Source: Rhodobacter sp. (GTDB taxonomy: Bacteria; Pseudomonadota; Alphaproteobacteria; Rhodobacterales; Rhodobacteraceae). From it: a stretch of 64,000 nucleotides of DNA. The DNA is taken from assembly GCA_016704435.1 (NCBI GenBank), contig JADJAB010000001.1, positions 124,001 through 188,000 on the forward strand, in the 5' to 3' direction. Positions 44,701 through 53,394 of this stretch are shown one piece after another; the first letter of the stretch is position 1; each line of letters starts with the position of its first letter. A program made the translations under genes and the position numbers. The notes beneath the pieces are model-generated. The model saw only the letters and a list, made by a program, of their open reading frames with translations, searched no databases and was not told the DNA's origin.

Positions 44701-45062
44701 ATGGTCTGGATGCGGATACCGCCCGGCGTCTCGATCGCCTTGGCGAACAGCTGGCGGGCGCGGCGCAGACGGGCGGGCGACAGGTCGGCATCCTCGCCCA
44801 GTTCTGCAAGGCTGGCGCGCAGCTTGTCGTCAGGGGCCATGGCCCAGGCGCCAAGCGTCTTGAACAGCCGGTTCTGCATCTCGGCCGCCGCCGCCTTGGT
44901 ATAGGTGAGGCAAAGGACACCCAGCGGGTCCGCCCCGCCCAGCAAAAGACGAGCCACCCGATCGGTCAGCACCCGTGTCTTGCCTGACCCGGCATTCGCT
45001 GTCAGCCAGGTGTTCAGCGCAGGGTCCGCCGCGGCGATCTGGTTTCGGCTGGCCTCGTTCAT
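41757..45062 (-). CDS. addA: double-strand break repair helicase-nuclease subunit AddA
   Basis: This 1101-residue UvrD-like helicase is fused to a RecB-type nuclease, one half of AddAB, the alphaproteobacterial RecBCD equivalent. Walker A ANAGSGKT is at residues 22-29, LCLTYTKAAAAEMQNRL (motif Ia) follows, DEAQDTSPPQW is motif II, VMTVHGAKGLEAPIVILP is near the helicase end, and IDYKSN near the C-terminus is the nuclease motif. The start at 45062 overlaps addB by 4 bases. Confidence 0.95.
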   Translation of the reverse strand: MNEASRNQIAAADPALNTWLTANAGSGKTRVLTDRVARLLLGGADPLGVLCLTYTKAAAAEMQNRLFKTLGAWAMAPDDKLRASLAELGEDADLSPARLRRARQLFAKAIETPGGIRIQTIHSFCAALLRRFPLEAGVSPAFTEIDDRSARLLRDDILEAMALGPEAGLLDGFLAWATGDLVKLLETIVSSRGDFAAAPQGAALRQALGVPDGLDEDAVLARAFDGTEVDLIAGLLPHLARGGMTDQRNHAKLSDLLPFRPSEASLALLDSMLVGGSGSEADPFRPKKVNIPTKALLPDNDPLRLALADLRDRLIAAKPDRLALALARKTEALHRFAHAFLSRYHAAKTRRGWLDFDDLITLATGLLTDPSLSAWVLYRLDGGIAHVLVDEAQDTSPPQWRLIQLLTAEFTAGQGGHEAPRTLFVVGDKKQSIYSFQGADVTAFDAIHARFSQAFTGAGSLLNERPLIHSFRSSPAILRLVDQCFQGDRQAAMGGKLEHAAFHEDLPGRVDFWPPVPKPEKAEKGDWFRPEDQTGFPGAETVLARQIAGEIRAMIDAGVRITDKGDLRAVHEGDFLILVRRRRGLFEEVIRACKAAGLQIAGADRLTLTEELAVKDILALLAFLNTPEDDLSLAAVLRSPLFGLSEDRLFRLAHRRPGFLWERLRHDDTLKQVRAVLDDLRDQAEFLRPHELIDRILTRHDGRRLLLGRLGEEAADGLDELLSQALAYERVDVPSLTGFLVWMASGEVEAKRQAEGAGHRIRVMTVHGAKGLEAPIVILPDTADRRPPNEPSIVTAEGGLPIWALTKDEATPLQLQARQAQADKRAAESLRLLYVAMTRARSWLIVAAAGEASEKSWYGMLREAAAELPVLALPQGRPAGLERYDYGVWHLPLPRPVAALAGSPLPGWALTPAPPPEPAAKVLSPSDLGGEKTLPGEAMGDPDALARGTLLHHLLERFPVLDGRGRAALAAALAVPEPLMEAVQAVLDDPALGWLFGPGTLAEVGFSVPWNGQVLAGSIDRLVVADDVVTVIDYKSNAVVPATPQAVPEGYLRQLGAYAQAMAALYPGRRVEVAILWTATAQLMRLDPDIVSTALVRAATA

Positions 45063-47986
45063 CCTACATCCTCGACTTCGGCATCCATGGCGATGGTCCA
45101 TTCCCCGAACCGCGCCAGATGGTCGAAATCACTTTCGTATTGGTCGGCCAGCGCCGCCCGCCGCGCGGTAAAGCCGGTACCCTGCTGCTGATAGGCGGCG
45201 ATCAACTGCTCCAATTCGCTCAGTGCTGTGCGAATGGCAGCTTCGTCTAGGTCAAGCTCTTGCGTCTTCAGCCCCGGCTTCAGCGACTGGTAGGTGATCT
45301 TGCTGGCCACCCGCGGGCCAAGATCGGCAAAGGCCCCCAGAAGCGCCATCACTGCCGCAAGGTGCAGCTGCTTGCGGTGCTGCTCCATGTCGGCGGTCTT
45401 GGGCGGCTCGCCGGTCTTGTAGTCGATCACATGCACCGTTCCATCGGGCAGCAGGTCGATCCGGTCGGGCTTGCCGGTCAGGGTGAAAGGAACCCCCGGC
45501 AGCGCCAGCTCGGCCTTCTTTTCCAGCAGGACCGGCGTGCTGTCGCGGCGCAGGGTGGCCTCGGCGAAGGGCAGGGCGATGCGACGGATCAGGCTGCGCC
45601 ATTCGGCCCGCGCCACTGGCCAGGGCACGGCATCTTCCAGCACCTCGTCGGCGATCTCGATCAACTGCCGGGCGGCGGTGTCGGCGTCCGGGGGCAGCGG
45701 GGCCGATTTCAGGAACCGCTCCAGCACCTCATGCACCACCTCGCCGCGCAGCCGGAAATCCGCCTCCGGGCGCAGCGGGTTCAGTGCCCGCAAGCGCAGG
45801 ATCTGACCGGCGTAGATGTCGTAGGGGTTGGCGATCAGCGTCTCGATCTGGGTGATCGACAGCCGCGCCGGCCGCGCCTCGGCCGGAGGGCGCGGCGATG
45901 GGCGGGCGGCAGGCGTTGCCGCAGCCGGGGCATCCAGCGTCCGCACCTGGCCCAAAAGCTGCGCGCCCATGGCCTTCATCGCGTCCAGCGCCGCCGGGCC
46001 GTGCTGGTCGGGCAGGCCGCGCATCAGGTTGGTCAGCCGGTTCAGCCAGCGGGCCGGCACGGTTTCCGCCTCGTCGCTGCGCTGGGAACGGGTCAGCACC
46101 ACCTGCGGCGCGCCGACCGCCATCTGGAAGTCATGCGCCGAAAGCCCCACCCGCCGTTCGGGCAACAACAGCCCGGCATCGCGCCGCAGCCGCCGGTTCA
46201 GCCAGGGGTCGGCGGCCGGCATCTCCGGCCAGGAGCCTTCGTTCAACCCGCCCAGAATGACCAGGTCCGCGCCCTGGATCCGCGCCTCTTGCGTCCCCAG
46301 GATCTGCACCCGCTCATCGGCCAGCACGGCGCTGCGCACCTGTCGGCGGGCCAGAACCCCGGCCAGCAGCGGCGCGTAGTCGTTGCCCGACAGCACCAGT
46401 TGTTCCGGCGCGTCGTGCTGCAGCTCTTGCATGGCGACCAGCGCTTCGGCGCCCGCCTCCATCTCCCATAACCCGCCAGCGCCTTCGACAGCGGACCCCC
46501 GCGCCAGGGCTTCGGTGAGGTTCCGGTGGCGGGCAACCAGGTCCGGCAACGGCCCCTCGGTCGGCTCGGCCAGTGCCGCCAGAACACGGGCCACCACGTC
46601 ACCCCAGGCCGCAGCCCCTTCCTGCTTGTGGTCCTGTGCCCAGGTCTGCAGAAACCCGGCCTCTGGAAAGGCCGGGCCCTTCTGGCGCAGCCGTAGCTCC
46701 AGATCGCGGGTCAGCAGCAGATGCGGCCCGCGGTCACCACCCGAATGCGCCAGCGGATGCTTCAAAAGCGCCAGCAGCCGGTCGGTGGTCAGCGGCTTGC
46801 CCATCGCCTCGGCCGTCAGCCGCAACAACCGCCCCGGCGCGGTCTGCTGCAACGGCTGCCCGGCGGAATCGTCGGGGCGCAGGCTCCAGCGGTCCAGAGC
46901 GGCGGCAACACGGCGAGTCAGGTCGCGGTCGGGCGTGATCAGGCAGGCCTGCCGCCCGTCGTCCACGGCCTGCCGCAGCAGCAGTGCAATCGCCAGTGCC
47001 TCGTGCCGGGGCGAGGGCGCCTCGACCAGCGACATACCATGTGTCGCCGTGCGCAGGTCGCCCACGGAGGGGCCTTCACTGATCCACTGATCGGTCACCG
47101 GTGCCGGGCGCAACGCCAGCGAGATCAGCCGGTTGCGCGTTGGGGCAGGGGGCGGCACGTCATGCCACCGGCGGATGCCGGTCGGCGGCAGGTCCAGCGC
47201 GGCCAGCAGGTTGCGAAGGCGGAACTGCGGGTGGCTTTCATGGGTCAGGGCGTCGTCCATCCCCGCCCACACATCGGCGGGCAGGTCGAAGTCGAAGCCC
47301 GGCAGCACCACCGCGCCCTGGGGCATCCGTGCCACGCCCCGCATCAGCAGCGCCGTCGTCCCCCGTGACCCGGTGGAGCCAGCCAGGATCACAGGCTCCT
47401 CGGGCGGGTGCGCCTGCCAGTGCGCGATCTGCCGTTCGACCGCCAGCCGTTGCCGCGCCTCGGCGTCCAGTCGCCCGTCGGCAGCCAGCACCTGCGCCGC
47501 CACCTCAAGGAACCGCTGCGCCCGCGCCCAATGCGCCGAATGCTCCGAGACATCCAGCGCCGCGACCGTTTGCGGAGCCACACCCTCGCCGCGCATCTCG
47601 TCCATCAACCCGGCCAGGCTGTCGGCCAGATCGAACAGCGCGGAGCGCGGCGCCAGATCGGGCGAGGATTTCAGCAGCCGCTCGATCAGCACGGCGATTT
47701 CCAGCCTGCGGCCAAGGGCCGAGACCGGCTTTCCGGCAGCGGTCAGAAGCGGGTCATCGGCCAGCTCGGTGATCAGCCGCAGGCGCGGCAGGAAGGTGGC
47801 CCCGCGCGCAGCAAGAAGCTGGGTCAGCCGCCGCCGCATCCGCGCGGTGTTGACGTAAAGCGTGACCTTCGCCAGCCGCTCCGGCGCGCCGGGGCCAAGC
47901 CGGCCGAACAGGCCGTCCAGCAGCCGGGCGGGAAAGTCCACTCCGGGCGGCAGGCCGAAGACGCGCGGGCCGGGGGTGGTGAACAT
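45059..47986 (-). CDS. addB: double-strand break repair protein AddB
   Basis: This 975-residue partner of AddA has an inactivated helicase-like body and a C-terminal RecB-type nuclease domain (VIDYKTGEPP near residue 880). LILAGSTGSRGTTALLMRG-like block near 210-230 is the degenerate P-loop region. The start ATG at 47986 shares a base with the murU stop (TGATG). Length matches alphaproteobacterial AddB. Confidence 0.93.
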   Translation of the reverse strand: MFTTPGPRVFGLPPGVDFPARLLDGLFGRLGPGAPERLAKVTLYVNTARMRRRLTQLLAARGATFLPRLRLITELADDPLLTAAGKPVSALGRRLEIAVLIERLLKSSPDLAPRSALFDLADSLAGLMDEMRGEGVAPQTVAALDVSEHSAHWARAQRFLEVAAQVLAADGRLDAEARQRLAVERQIAHWQAHPPEEPVILAGSTGSRGTTALLMRGVARMPQGAVVLPGFDFDLPADVWAGMDDALTHESHPQFRLRNLLAALDLPPTGIRRWHDVPPPAPTRNRLISLALRPAPVTDQWISEGPSVGDLRTATHGMSLVEAPSPRHEALAIALLLRQAVDDGRQACLITPDRDLTRRVAAALDRWSLRPDDSAGQPLQQTAPGRLLRLTAEAMGKPLTTDRLLALLKHPLAHSGGDRGPHLLLTRDLELRLRQKGPAFPEAGFLQTWAQDHKQEGAAAWGDVVARVLAALAEPTEGPLPDLVARHRNLTEALARGSAVEGAGGLWEMEAGAEALVAMQELQHDAPEQLVLSGNDYAPLLAGVLARRQVRSAVLADERVQILGTQEARIQGADLVILGGLNEGSWPEMPAADPWLNRRLRRDAGLLLPERRVGLSAHDFQMAVGAPQVVLTRSQRSDEAETVPARWLNRLTNLMRGLPDQHGPAALDAMKAMGAQLLGQVRTLDAPAAATPAARPSPRPPAEARPARLSITQIETLIANPYDIYAGQILRLRALNPLRPEADFRLRGEVVHEVLERFLKSAPLPPDADTAARQLIEIADEVLEDAVPWPVARAEWRSLIRRIALPFAEATLRRDSTPVLLEKKAELALPGVPFTLTGKPDRIDLLPDGTVHVIDYKTGEPPKTADMEQHRKQLHLAAVMALLGAFADLGPRVASKITYQSLKPGLKTQELDLDEAAIRTALSELEQLIAAYQQQGTGFTARRAALADQYESDFDHLARFGEWTIAMDAEVEDVG

Positions 47987-48681
47987 CAGCCGCCCCCCAA
48001 CAGGATTTCGGCTCCGGTCAGACCTTCGGGGCTGCCGACGTCGCACCAGTCGCCGTCATAGCGCAGCGCATGGGCGCGGCCTGCGGCAATCATGCCGTTC
48101 CAGATGGCGTTCAGCGAAAACACATCCTCGGGCCAGGCGGCCACCGCTTCGGTGCGCAGGATTTGCGCGCCCAGATAGACCACGCCTTCGGCTCCGGTGG
48201 CACGGCGGATGCGGCCCGCAGCGTCCAGCACGAAATCGGCATTGCCGCTGCGGCCCCTGACCTGTGCGGCGTCTTGCACCAACAACAGCGCGTCCATCTC
48301 TTGCGGGTTCCAGGCATCAATCAGCACGGTCAGCGGATTTGCCCCGCGCCAGACTGCATCGGGATTCAGCGTCATCACCGGGCTTGTGCCCAAGAGGGGC
48401 AGGGCGCGCTTCAGCCCGCCGCCGGTTTCCAGAATCTGCGCGGGCTCGGCACTGATCCGAACGTCGGTTCCTGCCAGATGATCGGCCACCATCTGCCCCA
48501 GATAATGCGTGTTCACCACTATCGGAGCTGCCCCCGCCTCGTTCGCAAGGTTCAGCGCGCGGTCCAGCAACGTGTGTCCCATAATCGGGATCAGCGGCTT
48601 TGGGCGCGCCGCTGTCAGCGCGCCCATCCTTGTGCCGAAGCCGGCGGCGAACAGCATCAGGGGGAAAGAGGCAGGCCGCAT
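47986..48681 (-). CDS. murU: MurNAc-1-phosphate uridylyltransferase-like protein (MurU)
   Basis: This 231-residue nucleotidyltransferase has the N-terminal signature AAGFGTRM near residues 11-18 and RPKPLIPIMGHTLLDR near 24-39. In Pseudomonas putida and Caulobacter, MurU makes UDP-MurNAc from MurNAc-1-phosphate in a peptidoglycan recycling route, with the sugar made by kinase AmgK. Here the phosphotransferase gene lies directly upstream with a 25-base overlap, the expected pairing. The start at 48681 (MRPASFPLML) is the family N-terminus; the longer frame is rejected. Confidence 0.85.
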   Translation of the reverse strand: MRPASFPLMLFAAGFGTRMGALTAARPKPLIPIMGHTLLDRALNLANEAGAAPIVVNTHYLGQMVADHLAGTDVRISAEPAQILETGGGLKRALPLLGTSPVMTLNPDAVWRGANPLTVLIDAWNPQEMDALLLVQDAAQVRGRSGNADFVLDAAGRIRRATGAEGVVYLGAQILRTEAVAAWPEDVFSLNAIWNGMIAAGRAHALRYDGDWCDVGSPEGLTGAEILLGGG

Positions 48682-49676
48682 CTGGCGATGATCCGTGACA
48701 GGTTTTCGGGGGTGGGTTCGGGCAACAGGGTCAGGCATTCGCGCCGCAGGCTGGACAGCGCGGGGTGTGCAAGGTTGGCCATCAGCTGGCCCCAGACCCG
48801 AGGGATCAGTGCCACATATCCGGGCTTGGCCGCTATCAGGCAAAGCCGGGCAAAGATGCCAAGGATGCGCAACGCGCGCTGGGCGCCAAGCGTGGCATAG
48901 GCCGGGGCGAACTCTGCCACGGGCAGCCCGGCTCCGGCCGCAAAGCGGGCTATTCCGGCGGTCTCGGTCTCAGCCGCCACGTCGCGCCGCGCGTCTTGCA
49001 GAAGCGAGACCAGATCATACCCCGGCTGCCCCTTCTGCGCCTGCTGGAAATCCAGCAGGCCGACGCGCGCCAGGCCCTTGCGGACGGGCAGCCAGATCAG
49101 ATTGCCGGCGTGATAGTCGCGCAGGATCAGCACGCGGGCGGCATCGGCATGGCGCTCCATCGCGGCCGCCAGGCATTCGGTAAAGACCACAGCGTCAGGG
49201 CTTTGGCCGAGGATCGCGCCGGCATAGAACTCGGGCGCAAGGCCTGTCGCCGCAGCCCAGTCCTGCGCCGAAAGATCGGGCACCTCGCCGGGTGGCGGCG
49301 CCGATTGCAGCGCCAGCAGCACATCCACCGCCGCGTCGTAAAGCGGGCGCTCCATCAATGGATCGGCCTTCAGCACCTGCGTGTAAAGCGCGTCGCCCAG
49401 GTCTTCCAGCAGCAGCAGGCCGCGCGCAGGCTCGGCCTCCAGGATGCGCGGCACCGACAGGCCCAGACCTTCCAGATGCCGTGCGACGCGGATGAAATCC
49501 TCGGTATCGTCGGCGGGGCCGGGCGGGCTGTCCATCAGCACGGCAGAGCGGCCGCTCCCTGCCAGCCGCTCATAGCTGCGGGCCGAGGCGTCGCCCGCCA
49601 GATGCGACCGCGCTGCCGCGCCCCAACCGACCCGCGACAGGAAGACCTGCCTTTCCGCCTCGCGCGCTGCGGTGAT
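48657..49676 (-). CDS. amgK: AmgK-like sugar 1-kinase (aminoglycoside phosphotransferase family; start codon altered)
   Basis: This is a phosphotransferase of the AmgK kind, phosphorylating MurNAc/GlcNAc at C1 ahead of MurU. It shows GDASARSYERL near residue 27-37, LLLEDLGDALYTQVL, ILRDYHAGNLIWLPV (catalytic loop, HxxN) and VGLLDFQQA (metal site). The normal start would be the ATG at 49676-49674 (MTAAREAE), but the codon reads ATC. Restoring C at 49674 on the + strand gives ATG here and, in the other frame, the tsaE stop. An in-frame TTG at 49691-49689 could start instead. Length from the restored start is 339 residues. Confidence 0.8.
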   Translation of the reverse strand: MTAAREAERQVFLSRVGWGAAARSHLAGDASARSYERLAGSGRSAVLMDSPPGPADDTEDFIRVARHLEGLGLSVPRILEAEPARGLLLLEDLGDALYTQVLKADPLMERPLYDAAVDVLLALQSAPPPGEVPDLSAQDWAAATGLAPEFYAGAILGQSPDAVVFTECLAAAMERHADAARVLILRDYHAGNLIWLPVRKGLARVGLLDFQQAQKGQPGYDLVSLLQDARRDVAAETETAGIARFAAGAGLPVAEFAPAYATLGAQRALRILGIFARLCLIAAKPGYVALIPRVWGQLMANLAHPALSSLRRECLTLLPEPTPENLSRIIARCGLPLSP

Positions 49677-50143
49677 CTCACCGCCTCGCAAAGTGCCTTC
49701 AACAGCTCGTCGCGCGCGCCGCAGACCAGTGCGCGCCGCGCATCGCCTTCGGGCTGAAGCCGCAGGCGGATCGCATGCGGCGGCAGACAGGGACCCAGCC
49801 GGTCCGGCCATTCGACAAGAACGATCGCCTCTTCCATCGCATCGACCAGACCCAGTTCCAGAACCTCTTCCGGGCTGGTCAGCCGATAAAGATCGGCATG
49901 CCAGACGTCGCAAGCTGGGCCCGGATAGGTCTGCACCAGCGTGAAGCTGGGCGATGGCACCTCGGTTGCCGCCCCGGCGATGGCCCGGATCGCCGCCCGC
50001 GCGACATGCGACTTGCCCGCGCCAACCGGGCCTTCCAGCAGAACGGTGTCGCCGGCACGCAAGGACCGGCCCAACGCCGCGCCGAACCGGCTGGCCTGGT
50101 CTTCATCGCACAGCAGATACTCGGCACTTCCGGGCGGGCGCAT
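49535..50143 (-). CDS. tsaE: tRNA threonylcarbamoyladenosine ATPase TsaE (stop codon lost, reads through)
   Basis: This small ATPase is needed for the universal t6A37 modification of tRNAs. Walker A GPVGAGKS is at residues 38-45, SPSFTLVQTY and VWHADLYRL follow, and the core ends near residue 156. At the normal end the codon is TCA where TGA would give a 156-residue protein (49673-50143). As written, the frame runs 45 residues further in another composition and stops at 49535. See the amgK entry: one base explains both. tsaD of the same pathway lies at the window's right edge. The start is at 50143, 52 bases from the PAS gene stop. Confidence 0.88.
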   Translation of the reverse strand: MRPPGSAEYLLCDEDQASRFGAALGRSLRAGDTVLLEGPVGAGKSHVARAAIRAIAGAATEVPSPSFTLVQTYPGPACDVWHADLYRLTSPEEVLELGLVDAMEEAIVLVEWPDRLGPCLPPHAIRLRLQPEGDARRALVCGARDELLKALCEAVRSPQRARRKGRSSCRGSVGARQRGRIWRATPRPAAMSGWQGAAALPC

Positions 50144-50195
50144 GAAGGGAGTCTACCCGCCCGCCCGCCGACCGCAAGCCGGATTGGCGCGACAA

Positions 50196-51776
50196 TCAGG
50201 CGATCAGTACCGCCCTGGTCTCCGCAGGCTCTTCCTCGGCCAGGCGCGGCGACTGCGGCCGCTGCGTCGAGAAAGCAACCAGCGTCGACCCGTGCGGCAA
50301 GGGGCTGATCTTGCAGGCGACAAGCCGGCCGTCCAGCAGGCGGACTTCGCCCTCCCAGGGCTCACGGTCGTCGAAAGCGCCAATGTAATCTGCCAGATCG
50401 TTCCACAGCAGCGACGGCGCGGTCTGGTTGCGCCAGTCGTCGATTGCCGTCGGGCGGCCGATCTCGGGAATGGCGGCGGCATCGGGCTTGCCCCAAAGCG
50501 TGACATAGGCCCGGTTCGTCATCACCAGGCTGCCATCCTGAGAAAACACCGCCACGGCATCGCCCATCGCGTCGATCACCGCCTGACCCAGTTCCATGTC
50601 GGCGCGATAGCGGCGGGTCCGCATCATCTCGTTCGAGATGTCGTCGAACAGGAAGGCCAGCGCACCGTTGGGATGAGGCCGCCCGGTCACCCGGTAGGTC
50701 TGCCCGGAAGGCAGGGTCCAGGTTTCCTCGAACAGGCCCGAGGCGGCGGCCTCTTCCAGGGCCAGCATCTGCTTTCGCCAAGTGCGGTAATCCTTCGGCT
50801 CGGGGATCATCGAGCGTTCGCGCATCGCGTCCAGAAAGCTGGGCAGGCTTGGCCGGGCGATCAGGAACTCGGCCGGAAGGCCGGTCAGATCCATCAGCGC
50901 GGGGTTGAACAGCTGCAGCACGCGATTGCGGTCGAATATGGCAAGGCCGATGGGCAGCTGCGCGAAGGTCTTGGTCAGCGTCTGCATGAAATCGCGCAGC
51001 GTCACCTCGGCCTGGATCAGCCGGTCGGCGGGCAGGGCGTGGCACATCACCTCGTCGCCGGCGGGAACGGAGTGAACCTCGAACCAGCGGGTCGAATCGC
51101 CCACCCGGACGGCGCGGCGCAGCGGATGGGTCTGCGGCGCGTTGTCCATTTCAAAGATCTGCGGCAGGGGCCAGCTCATCTCCTGGCCCGGCTCCAGCGT
51201 TTCGGCGGCCAGCAGCAGGTAGGTTCCGTTGGCCCAGATCACCTGGCCATCGGCCCGCGTCCGCCAGATCAGCGCCGGCGACCCGGCCACGATCTCGCGG
51301 ATCGAGGTCAGATCCTGCGCTTGGGCGACATCCGTCGCGCCGTCGCGTCCCGGCAGCCGTTCCTCCGAATCGGCATCCAAGAGCGTCAGCCGCGTCAGCC
51401 CGCCCAGGCATTCCGCCCGCAGGACCAGCGGCGGGTCCATGTCTTCGCGCGAGCACAGAACGAACCGGCCTTCGCGCGCGATGCCTTCGAGCCGCAGCGA
51501 CAGGCCGGGGAACATCGGCTCCAGCTGGGCGATGACGCGAAACCACGGGCCGCCGGACTCCAGCCCGTGCGATACCATGGCACGGGCGGCGGGCGTGGCA
51601 TCCACCAGCGCTTCGCCATCGAACAGAAAGACGGTGGTCGGGGTGGCTTGGCCGAAGATCGTGGGCCTGGCTTGCGGAGTGCCGGCCGAAAACGCCGAAA
51701 TCGCGAACAGGCTGGACAGTGAGACCAGCACCGCCGTGATCACCAGACCGAAGGCAAAGGTCAGATCGACGTCCAT
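50196..51776 (-). CDS. PAS domain-containing protein, membrane-anchored
   Basis: This 526-residue protein has an N-terminal membrane helix (about 7-29) followed by three PAS-like segments (about 35-130, 160-230, and 300-520, with FAQLPIGLAIFDRNRVLQLFNPALMDLTG as the clearest). No histidine kinase, GGDEF or EAL domain follows the PAS region, so it is a sensor without a visible output domain. It lies between regB and tsaE on the - strand, which is seen in other Rhodobacteraceae. The start at 51776 has a GGAAGAA site. Role unknown; redox or light sensing is only a guess. Confidence 0.75.
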   Translation of the reverse strand: MDVDLTFAFGLVITAVLVSLSSLFAISAFSAGTPQARPTIFGQATPTTVFLFDGEALVDATPAARAMVSHGLESGGPWFRVIAQLEPMFPGLSLRLEGIAREGRFVLCSREDMDPPLVLRAECLGGLTRLTLLDADSEERLPGRDGATDVAQAQDLTSIREIVAGSPALIWRTRADGQVIWANGTYLLLAAETLEPGQEMSWPLPQIFEMDNAPQTHPLRRAVRVGDSTRWFEVHSVPAGDEVMCHALPADRLIQAEVTLRDFMQTLTKTFAQLPIGLAIFDRNRVLQLFNPALMDLTGLPAEFLIARPSLPSFLDAMRERSMIPEPKDYRTWRKQMLALEEAAASGLFEETWTLPSGQTYRVTGRPHPNGALAFLFDDISNEMMRTRRYRADMELGQAVIDAMGDAVAVFSQDGSLVMTNRAYVTLWGKPDAAAIPEIGRPTAIDDWRNQTAPSLLWNDLADYIGAFDDREPWEGEVRLLDGRLVACKISPLPHGSTLVAFSTQRPQSPRLAEEEPAETRAVLIA

Positions 51777-51907
51777 AGCTTCTTCCCGTTCACGCACACT
51801 CGACAGGCGACATTCCGCCGACCCTATCGGCCACAAGGTTAACGAGACGTTAATCCGGAAGGAGAGCGCAATCTGCTTGCAGTTGTGCAACAGCAAGGGG
51901 TGTAGGC

Positions 51908-53308
51908 TCAGGTCTCGAACGGCTGGTTCGGCACGCTGGTCATGCCGGCAGGGGCCTGCAACGCTGCGATCGGCCAGACCGCCTCGACCACGGCGCCGCT
52001 GCGGTCAGGGCGTTCCTCGGGCGAAAGGAACGGATCGGCGGAATTGGCGAAGGTCAGGGCCGCCCCCGAACGTTCCAGCAGCGTCTTGGCAATGAACAGG
52101 CCCAGGCCCATGCCTTCGTATTCCGGACGGCGGCCCGGACCCTGCGCGACCGTCTCGACCGTGCGCGCACGAACGAAGGGATCGCCGATCCGCCCGATCA
52201 CCTGCGGCGGAAAACCGCTGCCGTTGTCGAAGATGCGCACCGAGATCGCCTGATCCGACCATTCCGCCTCGACCCAGACGGTGCTGCGGGCAAAGTCCAC
52301 GGCATTCTGGATCAGGTTGCGCAAGCCATGCACCACTTCGGGTCGGCGCAGGATCACGGGCTGCTTGCTGGCCCCTCCGGCGGCGGCGCGAACATCGAAC
52401 AGCAGCGTCTTGCCACGGGCGGAGTGCGGCTCTGCCGCCTCGCGCAGAACGGCCTCCAAGGGGGCCTGTCGAAGTTGAAGGTCGTCCTTTCCGGCGCGTC
52501 CCATGCCGCGCAGGATATCGCGGCAGCGGTCGGCCTGTTCGCGGATCAGCCTTACGTCCTCCACCAGGTCCGGCTTGCCGGCAAGCTCGTCGATCAGCTC
52601 GGCGCTGACCAGCTTGATCGTGGCCAGAGGCGTGCCCAGCTCATGCGCCGCGGCAGCGACAACGCCGCCCAGATCGGTCAGCTTCTGTTCGCGCGCCAGG
52701 GCCATCTGGGTTGCCAGCAAGGCCTCGGCCATGGCGCGGATTTCGGTCGCGACCCGCCGCGCATAGAACCCCAGGAACAGGATGCCGACCACGATCGACA
52801 GCCAGAAGCCGAACCTGAACAGCGGCGGAATCGACAGGACCGAACCGTCCGCAAGCCGCATCGGCAGGTGAAAGAACGTCGCCACAGAAACGAAAGCGAT
52901 CGCCACCGCGCCCAGCACAACCGTGGTCTGCAGCCGCAAGGCGCTGGCCGAGATCGTCACTGGCGCCAGCACCAGAAGCACGAAGGGATTTGTCAGCCCG
53001 CCGGTCACGAAGATAAGGAAGGCCAGCTGTGCCATGTCGAACAGAAGCGTCAGCAGGGCCTCTCCCTCGGTCAGGCGCTTGTTCTCTGGAAAGATGTAGA
53101 TCGACGCCAGATTGGCGATGACCGACGCGCCGACCGCCAGGTAGCACAGCCCAAGCGGCAGGATCAGGCCAAAGTACCGGTCGGCCGCCGTTATCGCGGC
53201 GATCTGGCCAAGGATCGCGGTCCAGCGCAGCATGATCAGGGTGCGCAGACGCACGCGGTTGCTGCTGGGTAAGTCCGGGAAAAGGCCCGGCGTCAGGCTG
53301 CGCCGCAT
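51908..53308 (-). CDS. regB: redox sensor histidine kinase RegB/PrrB
   Basis: This 466-residue kinase of the global Reg/Prr system controls photosynthesis, respiration and nitrogen fixation genes by redox state. Six membrane segments lie in residues about 25-182. The quinone-linked GGLTNPF motif is at 103-109. The H box AAAHELGTPLAT has His222. The redox-active cysteine is Cys262 (ADRCRDIL). The ATPase end carries NAVDFA, DNGSGF and GLGLFIAKTLLE. The start at 53308 is the one that leaves a promoter gap before senC. Confidence 0.95.
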   Translation of the reverse strand: MRRSLTPGLFPDLPSSNRVRLRTLIMLRWTAILGQIAAITAADRYFGLILPLGLCYLAVGASVIANLASIYIFPENKRLTEGEALLTLLFDMAQLAFLIFVTGGLTNPFVLLVLAPVTISASALRLQTTVVLGAVAIAFVSVATFFHLPMRLADGSVLSIPPLFRFGFWLSIVVGILFLGFYARRVATEIRAMAEALLATQMALAREQKLTDLGGVVAAAAHELGTPLATIKLVSAELIDELAGKPDLVEDVRLIREQADRCRDILRGMGRAGKDDLQLRQAPLEAVLREAAEPHSARGKTLLFDVRAAAGGASKQPVILRRPEVVHGLRNLIQNAVDFARSTVWVEAEWSDQAISVRIFDNGSGFPPQVIGRIGDPFVRARTVETVAQGPGRRPEYEGMGLGLFIAKTLLERSGAALTFANSADPFLSPEERPDRSGAVVEAVWPIAALQAPAGMTSVPNQPFET

Positions 53309-53394
53309 TGTCCGATTTTTCCTTCCCTGCGTTCCCCGCATTGATATGGGCTGCGAAACGCGCGATCAATGGCGCTGCAGAAAAGGGGGTCGCC

